NCBI RefSeq assembly: GCF_008831285.2
Contig: NC_045138.2
Coordinates: 4,927,205-4,991,204, forward strand
DNA: 64,000 nucleotides
Origin: Nymphaea colorata
Lineage: Eukaryota > Streptophyta > Magnoliopsida > Nymphaeales > Nymphaeaceae
Direction of reading: 5' to 3'
Made by a program: the position numbers and the translations under genes. The notes beneath the pieces were generated by a model. The model saw only the letters and a list, made by a program, of their open reading frames with translations. It was not told the DNA's origin and searched no databases. Positions 12,658 through 25,157 of this stretch are shown here, one piece after another. Every line of letters starts with the position of its first letter. The first letter of the stretch is position 1.

Positions 12658-13041
12658 GTTTAAACTATAGTCACAAATAACATTTTGGAGGTTTAAACGG
12701 TAAAGTTTCTCTTGGGTATAATACGATGAGCTTAAAAAACTGAAAAAATATGGTAAATTTTTATAATTTAGAAAAACTAAAAATAGAGAAAAAATAAAAT
12801 AAATAAGAAATTAATAATACAAACATCAAAAGATAAGTAGATTTGCAATAAATAAAAATTAGAAAAAAAACTGTTTGGCATTAAAAAAATGTAAAAAGTA
12901 AAAAAAAAAGCGCATTTTTTTGTTTTTTATGTTTTTTTCAAAAAAAATGCATTTTTTAAAGTTTTAAACTGTAATTTAAGTTATCATGTTTTTTGCATTT
13001 TTTTTTCAAAATAAATGCCGTTTTTGTGACTATTTCAACAC
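12658..13041. mobile_element. Foldback MITE with GTTTAAAC ends, copy A only
   Basis: Left GTTTAAACTATAGTCACAAA, right TTTTTGTGACTATTTCAACA. The interior (CTTGGGTATAATACGATGAG; ACAAACATCAAAAGAT) matches 59711-59925. Confidence 0.7.
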
Positions 13042-14210
13042 TGCAATTCATTAAAACTATTGGTCTCACGTTGGTAATTGAGAGGCCTTGTTTCCCCGCG
13101 TTCATTCCAAGAGCTGTCTGTGCAAGCGTTTAATTGACTGCTTGCTTGAAAGAAAGTCCAAACGGGTCAGTGGCACAACCTAAAAGGAAAAAATTTATCT
13201 TGTAAGAAATTTCGTTTTAATTAGGATCTACGTCTCCACTTTTAGTGTTTCTAAACACATTCACATTTTGTTTAAAATCTTTATCAACACGAGTTTTAAG
13301 AGGTCTGGTATGTATCCCTTACCCAAATGGTCTGGTATGGAAGGACCGCTATGGATATCAATACCGGTGTATTTGATCACCGCTATAGTGTAATTGAAAA
13401 CAACACTAAAATGCAGCTTTGTTTTGACAAACTTTATAGCCATGTCATTTTCTCTTCCCTAAGCCAAAAAATATAATGAAGACATACATCTAGACTACAT
13501 GTGAACGTTTTCAATTCAAAAAAGTTGGAAAATATTGTAGAATGATATGCACATAACAGCTTGGCCTTTTTTTTTTTTTTTTTTTGCAACATTAGAATGT
13601 TGATATAGCTAAAAGGGGATTGATGGCCTTGTTCTGAGAGGTTATATCTACAACTTAATATATACTATTTGATGTATTTAAAATATACAGGTTAGATGAT
13701 TCCGTCAAATCTGGTATATGGCAACAATAAATCCTCGTTTTGTATACATTGGTTTTTTCTTTAAGAAATTGAACTGTTAACACTACATAGCCTTGTCCAG
13801 GTTTCCCACTGTTTGAGAGACACAAGATAATTGGTTGGGTCCTATTTGTCATGTACACCAGCGCATCCTCTATTAGGGTCCGCACTCAATCTTTAGCCTC
13901 ATTATGAGGTTGTGTTCCATTCGAACGATGCTAATGCTACAGCATGTTTCCTGTTGTTGCAAATAATGGACCGTTCAAGGTGGGGCGTGCTTCTATGTCT
14001 GTTTTTTTTTCCATAAGTGGGAGAGAACCCATTATTGCAAAGAGATTTTTATCCTCTTTCCACGTCCAAAGCTGCATGGAGACCAGTGAATTTGCGGTTA
14101 TTCCATTCAACTTGAGAATAACAACTCGAGAATAGCATCTGCTAACATCTACATGATTCAAACTGATGATCAATTTCTCATTGACCTGTCAACCGGATTA
14201 GTTATGCTTA

Positions 14211-14381
14211 GGAGCGAAGAGAAGGGGGGGTCGCATGAACCCTGGTCCCACCTCAAAAACTTAAAAAAATATACATGTAATTTTTAGAAAATTTCAATTG
14301 TCCTATATAAAAATTTTGAAAAATAATATTTCAGCACTTATCAAAATTTATTTTCATGAAAAATTTCTAGCTCGCTCTTTT
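14211..14381 (+). mobile_element. GGCGGAGCC-family MITE
   Basis: TAGGAGCGAAGAGAAGG to TTTCTAGCTCGCTC; present also in copy B at 27070-27272, so older than the tandem duplication. Confidence 0.65.
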
Positions 14382-14974
14382 CTATGCTATCCCCTCGAGA
14401 CGCCATTGGCCACTCATGAAAAGTCAAAGACTCAAAATGAGCCATGAAAGAATGCTGCAGCATGTTCTGTTCCACCCGTTCCACGTATGATAAATGACAC
14501 TTCCGAACTAGGCAGACATTTGTCTCCTGGGTTGACGCCACCAGGAAGAAAATCCAAATGCAGTTCCTTCCTTCCACTCGGTTCGGAACGCTTTTGTCAA
14601 ACAACCGTACAGAGACGGCTGACGGACACTTTGTGGGATTCACCAACCACCCGCGCCAAGGAAGAAGCCCATTAGTCATGTGGTGTTTAGACTGGAGAGG
14701 CCACGTGATAGATTTTTGTTTTTAAATTTTATATTTATAATTTTTTAAAAAAAAAAATCTCTTAAAATTATGCCCAAAAAATGTAAAATGTCAGAGCATC
14801 TTCAATTGCTCAATCGCGCACATGGTATCAGGACGGGGACCTCCAGGTTTTCAGAAAATTTAGTAATTATATTATTTTTTCATGAAAAAAACATTTAAAA
14901 TGTATAGAAGACATAATATGTGGGTTGTTCTTCCCTGAAGTAATTTATCTCTGTGCGTACATGGCATATGCAGT

Positions 14975-15171
14975 CAGGGCGTGGAAATAAGGGCAGGCTC
15001 GCAAGGTCCCGGCCCTCTTAAAAAAAAAAATGAAAATGAAAATTTATATGTAAATTTTAAAAAAATTCAATTGTTTTATATCAAAATTTAAAGAAATAAT
15101 ATTCAGTTCTTGTCAAAATTTATAAACTTTAATTTTACTCTTTCATAAAAAAAATTCTGTGTCCACCCTTG
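14975..15171 (+). mobile_element. GGCGGAGCC-family MITE with CAGGGC/CCTTG ends
   Basis: CAGGGCGTGG to GTCCACCCTTG. Flanks TATGCAGT and TATGCATG share six bases. Its counterpart is at about 27783-27955. Confidence 0.65.
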
Positions 15172-15408
15172 TATGCATGCAGTGTAGTTGTTGACTCTTT
15201 TTCGAGTGATGAGTTAGTAATTTTTTCACTCACTTAAACATCTAAAACCTGACCTTGAAAGACCTTGAAAGTAAAGAAAAGGGAAACTTCTACTCTTGTC
15301 CAAGCAGTGAATCGTAATCTTCTCTCACCTGAAAATACTATACTTACTCTAACTCTTTTGCCATTAATTTATCAAACTCTATTGTGAAATCTCTCCCTCT
15401 CTCTCTCT

Positions 15409-15411
<3 letters not shown>

Positions 15412-15441
<30 letters not shown>
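15412..15441. repeat. TA microsatellite after a CT run
   Basis: The copy-B counterpart near 28155 keeps the CT run but has lost the TA run. Confidence 0.9.
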
Positions 15442-15443
<2 letters not shown>

Positions 15444-15661
15444 GTGTGTATAGGGAGTAAGGCACACCATATCGGTCAGGTCCGTCGGCAAGCATTAAGA
15501 GTTGTCCCAAAAAAAGTTCATTGGGTGTCCTCTACGCTTTGTCTAAAGTGGAAAGACATTCAAGATCGTACGCACATGGAGAGATATTCTTACACCCAAT
15601 TGGTGTGGGTGAAATATTGTTATGACAATATTTATTGTTAATCTTAATCCTTGTTGAGGGA

Positions 15662-16054
15662 AATCGGTAAATGGCAGACCTGTTAGGACAGGAGTAAAAA
15701 CCAGATCCTTAAATTTTTTTTTGAAACAATATATTTTAAATAAAATAAAACATCTTAATATATTCATGAAAACTAATTTGATATAAAATATGCTTTAATT
15801 TAAGTTGTTTATACGAAAAACGGGGATTACTCCACAATCAAAATTTTGATGTTGTATGGCCGCTCTGGTTGAATTATTCTAAAAATACAATTAAAATTTA
15901 AAATTGATTACCTTAATAATTAATATACGTTTCCTATCAATTTATTATTAAGATCATATTTATAAGGTTAGATCATTAGAAACAAAATATCTTAATCATT
16001 ACATGTGAACAGTTGGTTTTTGTCCCTGACTTAGTGATATGAAACCTATCAATT
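15662..16054 (+). mobile_element. Long-TIR MITE, copy 4
   Basis: Starts AAATCGGTAAATGG...AAACCAGATCC and ends GACTTAGTGATATGAAACC. The tandem counterpart is 28314-29806. Confidence 0.7.
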
Positions 16055-16803
16055 ACTCCCATTGTGATGGCCCCTTTCATTTATAGGTGGTTCTTAGAGG
16101 TGGGTTACACAGTACAGCAAGTTGTTGGTACTGACCTTTATAGCTTCCTTGAGGACCCATTAATCTCCTGTGCCAACCTTCTTGAGAGAGAGAGATTGTA
16201 TAAAAGTCTTTTAACAATAAAAGCTCAATGTACGTTGCACCACATGTGTATTGGAGAGTGAGTTGCATGAGCTGCTTGGTGCACGAACACATATACGCCA
16301 AAAATAAAAAGGTAAGGAGTTGAGATATTTTGAAAATTATTTAAAAAGAGATGTCGTTTTTAGTCTTTTAACTTTTGCAGACTTTTTTGTCCCTGTCAAA
16401 AGTTTTCTTCTTTGTATAAAAAATTTCATGCACCACTATACGCCAAAAATAAAAAGGTAAGGAGTTGAGATATTTTGAAAATTATTTAAAAAGAGATGTC
16501 CTTTTTAGTCTTTTAACTTTTGCATTTTTTTTTTTTTTGGGGTCTCTGTCAAAAGTTTTCTTCTTTGTATAAAAAATTTCATGCACCACTGTAGCGTAAA
16601 TAACCCACTTCATGTCCATTGTGCTTATTCAAGGGGTTGACACTCTAAAATCAGTAACTGACTGGCAGGTCGCTATGTCAATTTTCTTTAAGCTTACAAA
16701 GGATCTATGCGATGCGGTAGCTGACCTTTTAAGTTGACACCTAATGCCGACATCTGGCCAGCATGCTTTTAAGTACTAGAGAGGGCATGAACTAGCTGTA
16801 TTG

Positions 16804-16908
16804 TACTCAAGCTCAGATCATAGAGCTTGAATTGAGCTTGAGCTTGAGCCGAGCTATATGTGACTCGAGTCAAGTTCAAGCTCTGCTCGCCCGTTGTACA
16901 TCCCTAGT
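16804..16908. mobile_element. Truncated hAT-type MITE at the duplication junction
   Basis: Right end only of the element at 8725-9106, ending TGTACATCCCTA then GTGCTTGC. Its left side was lost at the tandem-duplication breakpoint. Confidence 0.8.
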
Positions 16909-17147
16909 GCTTGCTTGATGATATTCAAATATAATTACGAGGAGATTTGTTTTTTGCTTTCTTGCTAAGCACCTTTTTATATAACCTTTTGCCAATGTGA
17001 GAAAAGAAAAAGAAAAGAAATTGAGCTTCTGTTGTTAGTCGATATGTCTTTATAATTTGTTAAGAGAGAGAGAGATGGTCGTTAACCTAAAATAATGGCA
17101 CGGTTTCTCTCACAATGATTTGCCACCTTCCATGATCCAGCTGGAAG

Positions 17148-17509
17148 TATGGACGTTAATGTATCCCATTTAAATCAAATATTTGAGTGAGTCATTCCCA
17201 AAAAAATCAGACGTGGAAAAAAAATTAATATTCGATTAAGCAATTGGATCCGATCAGATTTGGAATCAGATTTGATTTAGTTTCAAACAAATATCCTATA
17301 TCTAATGCCCTATCAGCGGGACTCGGTCCAAATTTCGTATTCACATATAAATGTAAAGATCAGGTTCAGATTGTGAAATTGGATTTCAGATTTGGATTTG
17401 GTTATGTCTTTTCTTGGTTCAGATTAAAATCCGAATATATGAATATCAGAAAAAACATATATGATTGAGAGTATTATCTTGATTCGAATATGATCCACTA
17501 ACATCTCTA
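17148..17509. mobile_element. hAT-type MITE, tandem copy of 9270-9607
   Basis: Starts TATGGACGTTAATG, ends CTAACATCTCTA. Flanks GCTGGAAG and GCTGGAGG are an 8-bp duplication with one change. Confidence 0.8.
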
Positions 17510-18210
17510 GCTGGAGGTTGCCTCTGAATTTATATGAAGAAGTGAAAGAATGCCTGTACAAACAATTAAAACCAAAATAGAAAGAAAATGGTTTGCTACC
17601 TTCCATAAGCACGTAGACCTCAAAGTGATGTTAAAATAAAGGGTCATTGGACAATAGAAACAGTAATAAAACGTTACATGAGTATGTTTTAAAGGTTAGA
17701 GCAGGTTTTTTGAAAATTTAGTTATAGTTTTTATGAATGTACTCCAATCTTTAGGGTAGATTATAATTTATTATTGTTCCAATTGTCAAACGGCCCCAAA
17801 ACTCACTATGGTTTGATTGTGTTTGATTCGATTCAGTAAGAAAAGAGAGAGAGAGAGAGAGAGAGAGAAAAAACATTGAATATCGAAGTCTAAAAAGAAA
17901 TCTAGAAGCAAAAAAACCTGATGAAGGCCAGCAGATGTGCCAAGCAACTCAGCAATCATCCAGAAAACGGTGGATCATGGAAAGTTGGCCACTTAAATTT
18001 AAATGAAAGTTGTTCATGAAGTAGCTTGCCAATGTCGTGATGTATCAGATGAGCGTTATATATTTTTATATGACGATAAATTGGGCGAAGAATGCATATT
18101 TATATTTATTAAAGACATCTTATGATGTGTGGTACTTTTCTTTTCCTCTAAAAGTTGGGAGCTGGTTTTATATATATTATGATGTGTTTTCCTCTAAAAG
18201 TTCAGAACTA

Positions 18211-18214
<4 letters not shown>

Positions 18215-18258
<44 letters not shown>
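18215..18258. repeat. TA microsatellite, copy B
   Basis: Pure run of 44 bp, shorter than its copy-A counterpart. Confidence 0.95.
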
Positions 18259-18261
<3 letters not shown>

Positions 18262-18437
18262 TGTGTGTATGTGTGTGCGCGCACGCACGCAAGGGTGTTG
18301 AGGAGGGGTCCAAAATGGAAAGGCTTTGGAGACAGAATGCACATGGAGAGATATACTTTTCCCCAATTGGTGTGGTCCACAAGTTATCATTGGGAAATAT
18401 TATTATGACAATATTTATTGTAGTCTTTTGTTGAGGG

Positions 18438-18794
18438 AAATTGGTAAATCCCACACTGCTAGGTCAAGCTGGATAAAAACCAGATCCTTAAGATTTTTGT
18501 TAAAAATCTATTTAAAGTAAAATAAAAACACCATAATATATTTATAAAAATTAATTTGATCTAAAATATGCTTTAATTTAAGTAGTTTTAATGAAAAATG
18601 GGGATTTCTCCATGATCAAAATTTTGATGTTACATAAACCGTTCAGTTTTACTTATTATAAAAATACAATTAAATTAAAAAATGATTACCATAATTATGT
18701 GTTTCCTATCACCTTATTATTGAGATCATATTTATAAGGTAAGATCATTAAAAAAAAAAAACACATTAATCATTGCTCATGGGACCTATCAATT
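18438..18794 (+). mobile_element. Long-TIR MITE, copy 5
   Basis: Tandem counterpart of 10512-10885. Starts AAATTGGTAAATCC and ends GGGACCTATCAATT. Confidence 0.7.
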
Positions 18795-20161
18795 ACTCTC
18801 TTGTCGATGGGATGATAATTATGAAATAACTTTCCTTTCCAGTTTTCGGCATTTATGGATGGTTCAGAGGTGGACTTCACATGACAGCAAGCTGCTGGTA
18901 TTGGCCTGTATAGCTCCCTAGCCTATCTCCTTCTATTAACCTTCTCTTCCTCCAGAAGAAGAGAAAGAGGAGAGGGGAGACAAGAATAGATTCACTTGAC
19001 CTCATAATGGCAACTCTAATAATAAGAGCACATTACTTTTCAATACTATCATAATAGCACCTTCATAATCCAACTGAAGACGTGGCTCATAAGACCTCAT
19101 AAAGGCTACTGCACACCTTCCAACCCAATCGGTTGCGCTACTCATCACTTGGCGAGAGAGAAAAAAAAAAGAAAGAAAGAGATTATATAAAAAAATTTAA
19201 CAATAAAAGATCATATGTATATTTTACCACATGCACATTATGCTTGTGCAAGAAGTTGACACTCTAGAAGGCTGCCCACCTACGGGATCAGGTAGCTATG
19301 TCAAATTACTTTAAGCCTACAGTATTGAATCTATTAGATGCTGTAGCTGAACTTTATTAGTCTCGACATCTCTAGCTGGCATGCTTTTAAGTACTGGGGA
19401 GGGCAAGAACTGGCTGTATTGACAACTTGGTGGGAGACCGTGAAAATGCTAGAATTCAACTTTTTGGTTACAAGTTAAACTCATTTGGTTAACTATAATT
19501 ATGAAAATTAATCACTTAAATCTCAGCTGTTGGATGGGGCTGAATAGTATTTCTAAAATTTGTACAGGTGCTAAACAATATTTTTCAAAATTTTTATATG
19601 AACCAGAAAAAAGGAAATTTCAAAACATATAATTATAATTTTTTTTTTTCGCAATGTGAGGAGAGTTCTAGCCCCTGCTAGCGCTTCCTTCCCTCGGCCC
19701 TTCAAAGAAACTTTCCTTTTACCAGTCTCTCAACATACATTCTGAGATTGCCATTTTGCCTTGATCTTCTAAACTAGCATTTCAAATATTTGTGGTTCTT
19801 GGCTTAGTCTAGTGTTTAATTGACTTCTTGCTTGAAAAAAAATGCAAAGGGGTCAGTGGCACAACGTAAAAGGAAAAAATTTATTTTGTAAGAAAATTTC
19901 ATTTTAATTAGGCTCTAATTTTATCAACACGAATTTAAGAGGTCTGGTTTGAGTGGTCTTAATACCGGTGCATTACAGCACCGCTGTAGCATTTAACTTT
20001 GTTTTGAAAAACCATATAACATGTTTTCATTCTATGAAGCCAGAAAAATAATGAAGACATACATCTAGACTACATGTGAACGTTTTCAGTCCAAAAAGTT
20101 GGAAAATATGGTAAAAAGATAAGCACATAATAGTTCGGCCATTTTTTTGCAACATTAGAAT

Positions 20162-20575
20162 TGTTCCCTTATGTCGTGTCTCCACAATCATCCTTTGCTT
20201 TCATTGTACTTCCTTTGTTTATGTTCAGTCTTAGTGTAAGCTCAAATGTTCACTTGTGTTGGAGCACCCTCCCAAAATTGGCCCCAAGTATAAGATTGAG
20301 ATTCCTTGTTTTGGATGGTCAGCATTGGAATTCTGTAAGTGGCTTCGGTCAGCCTTTGTAAATAAAGTGTAAAGCTTGCTTGCTTTCCCTCGTGATATAC
20401 TCAACTATTTAGGTGAATATATTGCGAGTTTTCCTTCTACACTCTTTGTGTATTTTGTCTTGAGTATCCAAAAAAGTGTTCAAGTGAACTGCGCCTACTT
20501 GAACAAGGTGAAGGCTTGCCGCATACTGGCGAGAGTTTGCCGCGTCGCACGGTCCGGAGGAGTCGGCCTGTGACA
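20162..20575 (+). repeat. 5' LTR
   Basis: Starts TGTTCCCTT, ends CTGTGACA, and is repeated at 25158-25573. It contains shared blocks such as GTAAGTGGCTTCGG and GGAGCACCCTCCCAAAA. Confidence 0.95.
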
Positions 20576-20577
20576 AC

Positions 20578-20592
20578 TGATATCAGAACTTT
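20578..20592 (+). other. Primer-binding site, initiator tRNA-Met type
   Basis: TGATATCAGAACTTT begins two bases after the 5' LTR. It matches the TGGTATCAGAGC pattern used for initiator Met-tRNA priming in plant Ty3/gypsy elements, with two changes. Confidence 0.8.
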
Positions 20593-20672
20593 GTTCTGCG
20601 ACAAAGCTGGGAAAGCGATTGGGAAGTCGGTGTAGAGGTACAAGTCAGCTTGTTGCTGTTGATAAAGACATC

Positions 20673-21768
20673 ATGGCATCACAATACAATCTGCGAAGTG
20701 CCAAAGGCAAGGAGCCAGCCCATCTAGAAGAGACGAGCCCAGCCCATGACCAGGGAAACCTGGAGGAAACGATGAATCGGTTGGTCGCAGATATGGCCAC
20801 CCATGAGGGAGCCCTCGACTTCACTATCGAAATCTTTGAGAGATTCAAGGAGCAGATGAGGTTGATGCGAGAACAGATGGCTGAGTCAGTGGCCATGAAC
20901 CGATCACTCTCTGACTTGGTGAAGACCCCACAGGATGAAGTCGCTGGACTTCGAGCTCAAAACCAGAGATTGCTACGTACTAACTCAGCTAGTAGTAGTC
21001 AAGAGAGGACCAATAGGATCGACGTTCAACGTCCGGCGAAGTACAGTGGTAGCTAATATGTCAAGGCGATCGACAACTTTCTGTTCCAAGTAGACTACTA
21101 CTTGGACTTGCACAACGGAGTAGAAGATGACTTGAAGATTAAGACCGCAGCGATGTTGTTAGAGGGAGATGTTGTAGCTTGGTGGAGGCGGCAAATGTTG
21201 GATATTGAGAATGGGGACTGCACAATTAGTAACTTCGATGATTTTTGCAAGCAGTTGAAGGGATACTTCATGTCCGTGGATACCGAGAGCCATGCTTATC
21301 AGTTGGTTGCGAACCTGAAGCAGATAGGTGCCTTGAGAGATTATGTCAGCGCTTACAAAAAAGTCATGTTGGACGTGCCTATGATGTCAAACAAAGATAA
21401 ACTTCACTGGTTCATCATAGGGCTTTAATCTTGGGCCCAAGCCGACGTGGAGAGATCGAATCCAGAGACTTTAGAGCAAGCATATGTGACAACTGAGACC
21501 TTGGCCGACACCCAATGCAAAAGCTACATTGATACCTTCAAGTTTTCGAAGAAGTCCGACCACGGTGGTAAGAATGAGAAACGGCGAGACAACAAAAATG
21601 AATTGTTGTCCCAAAAGCAAACCGAGAGAAAGTCTTTCTTTCGCAAAGACTACACTGGGCCACCAAGAGAAGTGACTTGTTGAGTCTGCGGAGGAAGGCA
21701 CCAAGCTCGCGTATGCCTGAAACGTGTGAGACCTACCGGACAGGTCAATGCCTTGAGGGCTACCGAAG
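20673..21768 (+). pseudogene. gag region of the chromovirus, interrupted
   Basis: Opens with MASQYNLRSAKGKEP and runs as capsid-like sequence (MLLEGDVVAWWRRQ, DFCKQLKGYF), then a Lys/Arg-rich stretch and a CCHC zinc-knuckle remnant (C-x-V-C-GGRH-QARVC) in which the residue after the first Cys is a stop. In-frame stops at about 21054 and 21426 split it into pieces. Confidence 0.85.
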
Positions 21769-22493
21769 GTGAGACCGAAGAAGACAAACACGGATGGTGC
21801 CGTCCAGACAATCAATGTTATCCAAAGTCGCGCGGTATCTAGCAGCATGGTGAACAAGGAGTTGATGTACTTAGATGTCACTTTGAATGGAATGTCTGCT
21901 ATTGCGATGGTAGACTCCAGGGCAATGCATAAATTCGTCTCAAAAGAGGAGACGGAGAGAGTGGGATTGAAGCTTGTGTCGCAACAGAAGACCCTTAAAA
22001 CGGTAAACTCTGAAGCTAGGCTCATCCTTGGAGAAGCAATGGGTGTAACAGTTCAGATTGAGGGCTGGACGGTGTAGTTCCCCTGGATGATTCCAAGGTG
22101 ATTCTTGGGATAGAGTTCCTCAAAGGCCAGAATGCTACGATATTGCCGAAGTTCAACACATTGATGTTGATGGGTGCAGATGAGCTCCATACTGTGCACT
22201 GCCACTCCACTAGAAGCAAGTCCCAGCTAAAGTTGTCACCAATGCAACTGAAGAAAGGTGTGCATCATGGGGAACAAACATTCCTCATGGTTGTACGTAT
22301 TCAAGAAGATGACTCTCAACCGAGAGTCATTCCCCCAGGGCTAGCCCCTGTCCTAAAGCAGTTCGAGAGAGTGATGCCGTCCGAGTTGCCCAAACGTCTA
22401 CCTTCTAGGCGTGAAGTTGACCATGAGATTGATTTGGTTCCCGGAGCCAAGCCACAGCTATGGTCCCCTACAAAATGGGTCCGGCCAAACTGA
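21769..22493 (+). pseudogene. Aspartic protease and linker, mutated
   Basis: The sequence AMVDSRAMHKFVS corresponds to the retroelement aspartic protease site, but the catalytic D-S/T-G is D-S-R. A stop near 22075 and a frame change precede the linker that leads into RT. Not expected to be active. Confidence 0.8.
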
Positions 22494-23146
22494 AGGAGCT
22501 GCAAAAGCAGCTTGATCATATGCTTGAGTCAGGGATCATCCGTCCCTCTAAGGCACCATTTGAAGCCTCTGTATTGTTCCAGACGAAGCACGATGGTTCC
22601 AAGAGATTCTGTGTGGATTACCGCGCTTTGAACAAAGTGACAGTGAAGAACAAGTATTTGTTGTCTTTGATTGCGGACTTGTTCGACCAATTGGGCAAAG
22701 CGATGATTTTTTTGAAGCTAGACCTTCGTTCCGGCTACTGGCAGGTCAGAATCATAAAAGGCAATGAACCGAAGACAGCTCGCATCACCCGCTATGGAGT
22801 GCATGAGTTCCTAGTCATGCCATTCAGGTTGACGAATGCCCCTGCGAATTTCTCGACCCTCATGAACAAGATATTCTACCCCTACCTTGACAACTTTGTG
22901 GTAGTCTACCTTGATGACATTGTTGTCTTTAGCAGCAACTTGGAGGAGCACGTTGGTCACTTGAAGATGGTGTTCCAAGTACTCAAAGAAAACAATCTCT
23001 ATGTGAAGATAGGAAATGGCCAGCTGCAAATGGATCTGGAGAAAGTGAAGATTGTTCAAGACTGGAACCCTCAAATGTGCCTGAATTGCGGTCCTTTTCT
23101 GGGTTGGCCAATTGCTATCAGCGGTTCATCACGGGGTATTCATTGA
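22460..23146 (+). pseudogene. Reverse transcriptase, longest surviving piece
   Basis: A 228-aa open piece with KHDGSKRFCVDYRALNK, LKLDLRSGYWQVRI and the catalytic YLDD in [11 protein letters not shown]. Sequence loses homology near 23080 through a frameshift, and the connection to RNase H is broken. Confidence 0.92.
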
Positions 23147-23850
23147 TAGTGACGCCCCTCACTGACCTACTTAAAAAAAATAGATTCTGGATTTGGACTC
23201 AGTCTGCCCAAGTGCCTTTGAAGGCTTGAAACTTGCCCTTGTACAAGAGCTCTTTTCTGATTGCCAGATCACTCAAAGCCCTTTGAAGTACACACAAACG
23301 CCTCAAATTTTGCCATCAGTGGCGTAATAATGTAGGACAGTGATCCGATCGCCTATGAGAGCTGGAAGCTGAAGGACCTTGAGAAGCGGTACATGGTGCT
23401 TAAAAGGGAAATGGCCGCCATTGTGCATTGTTTGCGCATATGAAGGCACTACCTACTGGGGGCAGAGTTTGTCGTCAAGACGGATAATGTACCAACAAGT
23501 TCTTCAAGACTGAGAAGAAGTTAACTCTGAAGCAGGCTCGTTGGCAGGAATTCTTGGCGGAGTTTGATTTTGCTTTGGAGTACAATGTTAGTAAGACCAA
23601 CGTGGTAGCGGATGCATTGACTCGAAAGGCAGAACTTGCAGCCTCTCGAATGGAGACCTCCGAAGTTCAATTGGAGGGTGCTTTCCTTGAGTGGGTTCGT
23701 GAAGGAATGCAGCAGGACTCATTGGCCCAACAGTCGGTTGCATTGGCCGAAGCAGAAAAGACTCGAAAATTCTGGCTACGAGATGGATTGCTCCTCAACA
23801 TGGGCGGACGCGTTTTCGTGCCGAAGTGGGGTAATCTCTGACAAGATCTA
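23147..23850 (+). pseudogene. RNase H region, broken
   Basis: Recognisable pieces: DPIAYESWKLKDLEKRYMVL, then KREMAAIVHCL, and further on FDFALEYNVSKTNVVADALT with RKAELA. Stops and frameshifts separate them. Confidence 0.8.
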
Positions 23851-23859
23851 ACAGAGGAG

Positions 23860-24700
23860 TGCCACGATATGCTTTGGGCTGGCCATCCAGGCCAAGAGTA
23901 GACTCTGGCACTTCTCGAACAAAGGTATTATTGGCCCTAGATGCACGACGATGTGGAGGCGTTTGTGAAGACTTGCCTCATCTGTCAACAGGACAAGGGG
24001 AGTAACTAGAAGTCTGTCGGCCTGCTTAAGCCTCTTCCTATTTTAGAGCATCCGTGGGCCACGGACTTCATTGTGATGCTACCAAGAGTTGATGGCTACA
24101 GCTCTATCTTCGTTGTTTTGGATAGATTTTTTAAGTATGCCACATTCATCCCAACTACGAATGAGAGTCCAACGGAGAAGACGGCGGATATGTTTATGAA
24201 AAAGATCGTAAAGTATTGGGGTGTGTCGAAGAGTATTGTGAGCGATCGCGATGCTTGCTTCACATGCAAGTTTTGGCGTGAAGTGTTTCGGTTGCTTGGC
24301 TCAGACTTGTTATTTTCCACAAACTTTCACCCGCAGACTGATGGCCAAACCGAACGCATTAATGCCTTGTTGGAACAGTACCTTCGCACTTTGTCAGGAC
24401 CAACTACAAAAACTAGGTAAAGCTGCACGATGTTGCCCAATTCTGTTACAACCTGTAGAAGAGCGAGTCTTCAGGTCATAGCCCCTTCGAGATAGCCACC
24501 GGACAACAACCATTGATGCCCCACACTCTTGCTGCCCAAGAGAAGGGAAGACTCACCTTCACCTACCAGTTCGTCAAAGACTGGCAGGAACAGACAGAGA
24601 TAGCTAAGACGTTCTTGCACAAGCTGCCAAAAAAATGAAGAAATGGGCTGGCAAGAATTGGAGACCTACCGAGTTTCGAGTGGGAGACCAAGTTCTTGTC
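23860..24700 (+). pseudogene. Integrase, broken
   Basis: HPGQE...CLICQQDKG marks the HHCC zinc-binding part; TDFIVMLPRVDGYSSIFVVL, SDRDACF and HPQTDGQTERIN carry the three acidic DDE positions. Stops at about 24008 and after 24418 interrupt the frame. Confidence 0.88.
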
Positions 24701-25143
24701 AAAATATACCCAGACTACCTAGGTATCTTCCGTGGATGACAACGAGCACTGATCCGAAAATATGAAGGGCCATTTACTGTGGTTAAGAGGATTGAGAAGC
24801 TAGCATACAAGTTAGACATGCCACTAAACTTCAAGGTGCATTCTGTGTTTCACGTCTGCAACCTTAAGCCCTTCTACGCCGACGATGAAGACTCGGAGAG
24901 AAGCCAGCCACAACGGGAGCCAATTTTGCAATGAGCCAATTCGACCTGGCGAGCCACTGACCGACAGTTAGATCAGATCCTTCACCACAATGTCAACTAC
25001 CTTGACGAACCGAAGCGATATTTGGTCAAGTAGTTAGATGACAACCAATCAACATGGAAGTATGCTTTTTGTTTAAGGCGATGTCATCCATAAGAAGTCA
25101 AGATCTACCGCAAGGCTAGTAGCACCGAAGACGGCGCTTGATT
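24700..25143 (+). pseudogene. Integrase C-terminus with chromodomain-like end
   Basis: Pieces such as KYEGPFTVVKRI and HSVFHVCNLKPFY are the GPY/F-type integrase tail. They are followed by ILHHNVNYLDEPKRYLVK and a stop in place of the aromatic residue, then DDNQSTW, which fits a chromodomain. This places the element in the chromovirus branch. Confidence 0.7.
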
Positions 25144-25144
25144 T

Positions 25145-25156
25145 GAAGGGAGGAGC
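25145..25156 (+). other. Polypurine tract
   Basis: GAAGGGAGGAGC lies just before the 3' LTR, the usual plus-strand primer. Confidence 0.7.
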
Positions 25157-25157
25157 T

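Larger units (their letters stand above)
9020..16803. repeat. Tandem duplication, copy A
   Basis: Collinear with 16804-30439. Matching landmarks: 9107-9240 with 16909-17035; 9270-9607 with 17148-17509; 9985-10280 with 17935-18258; 10512-10885 with 18438-18794; 13594-14200 with 25574-27030; 15460-16803 with 28190-30439. Copy A also has small elements that copy B lacks (11992-12184) and retains about 880 bp (12250-13120) missing from B. Confidence 0.9.
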
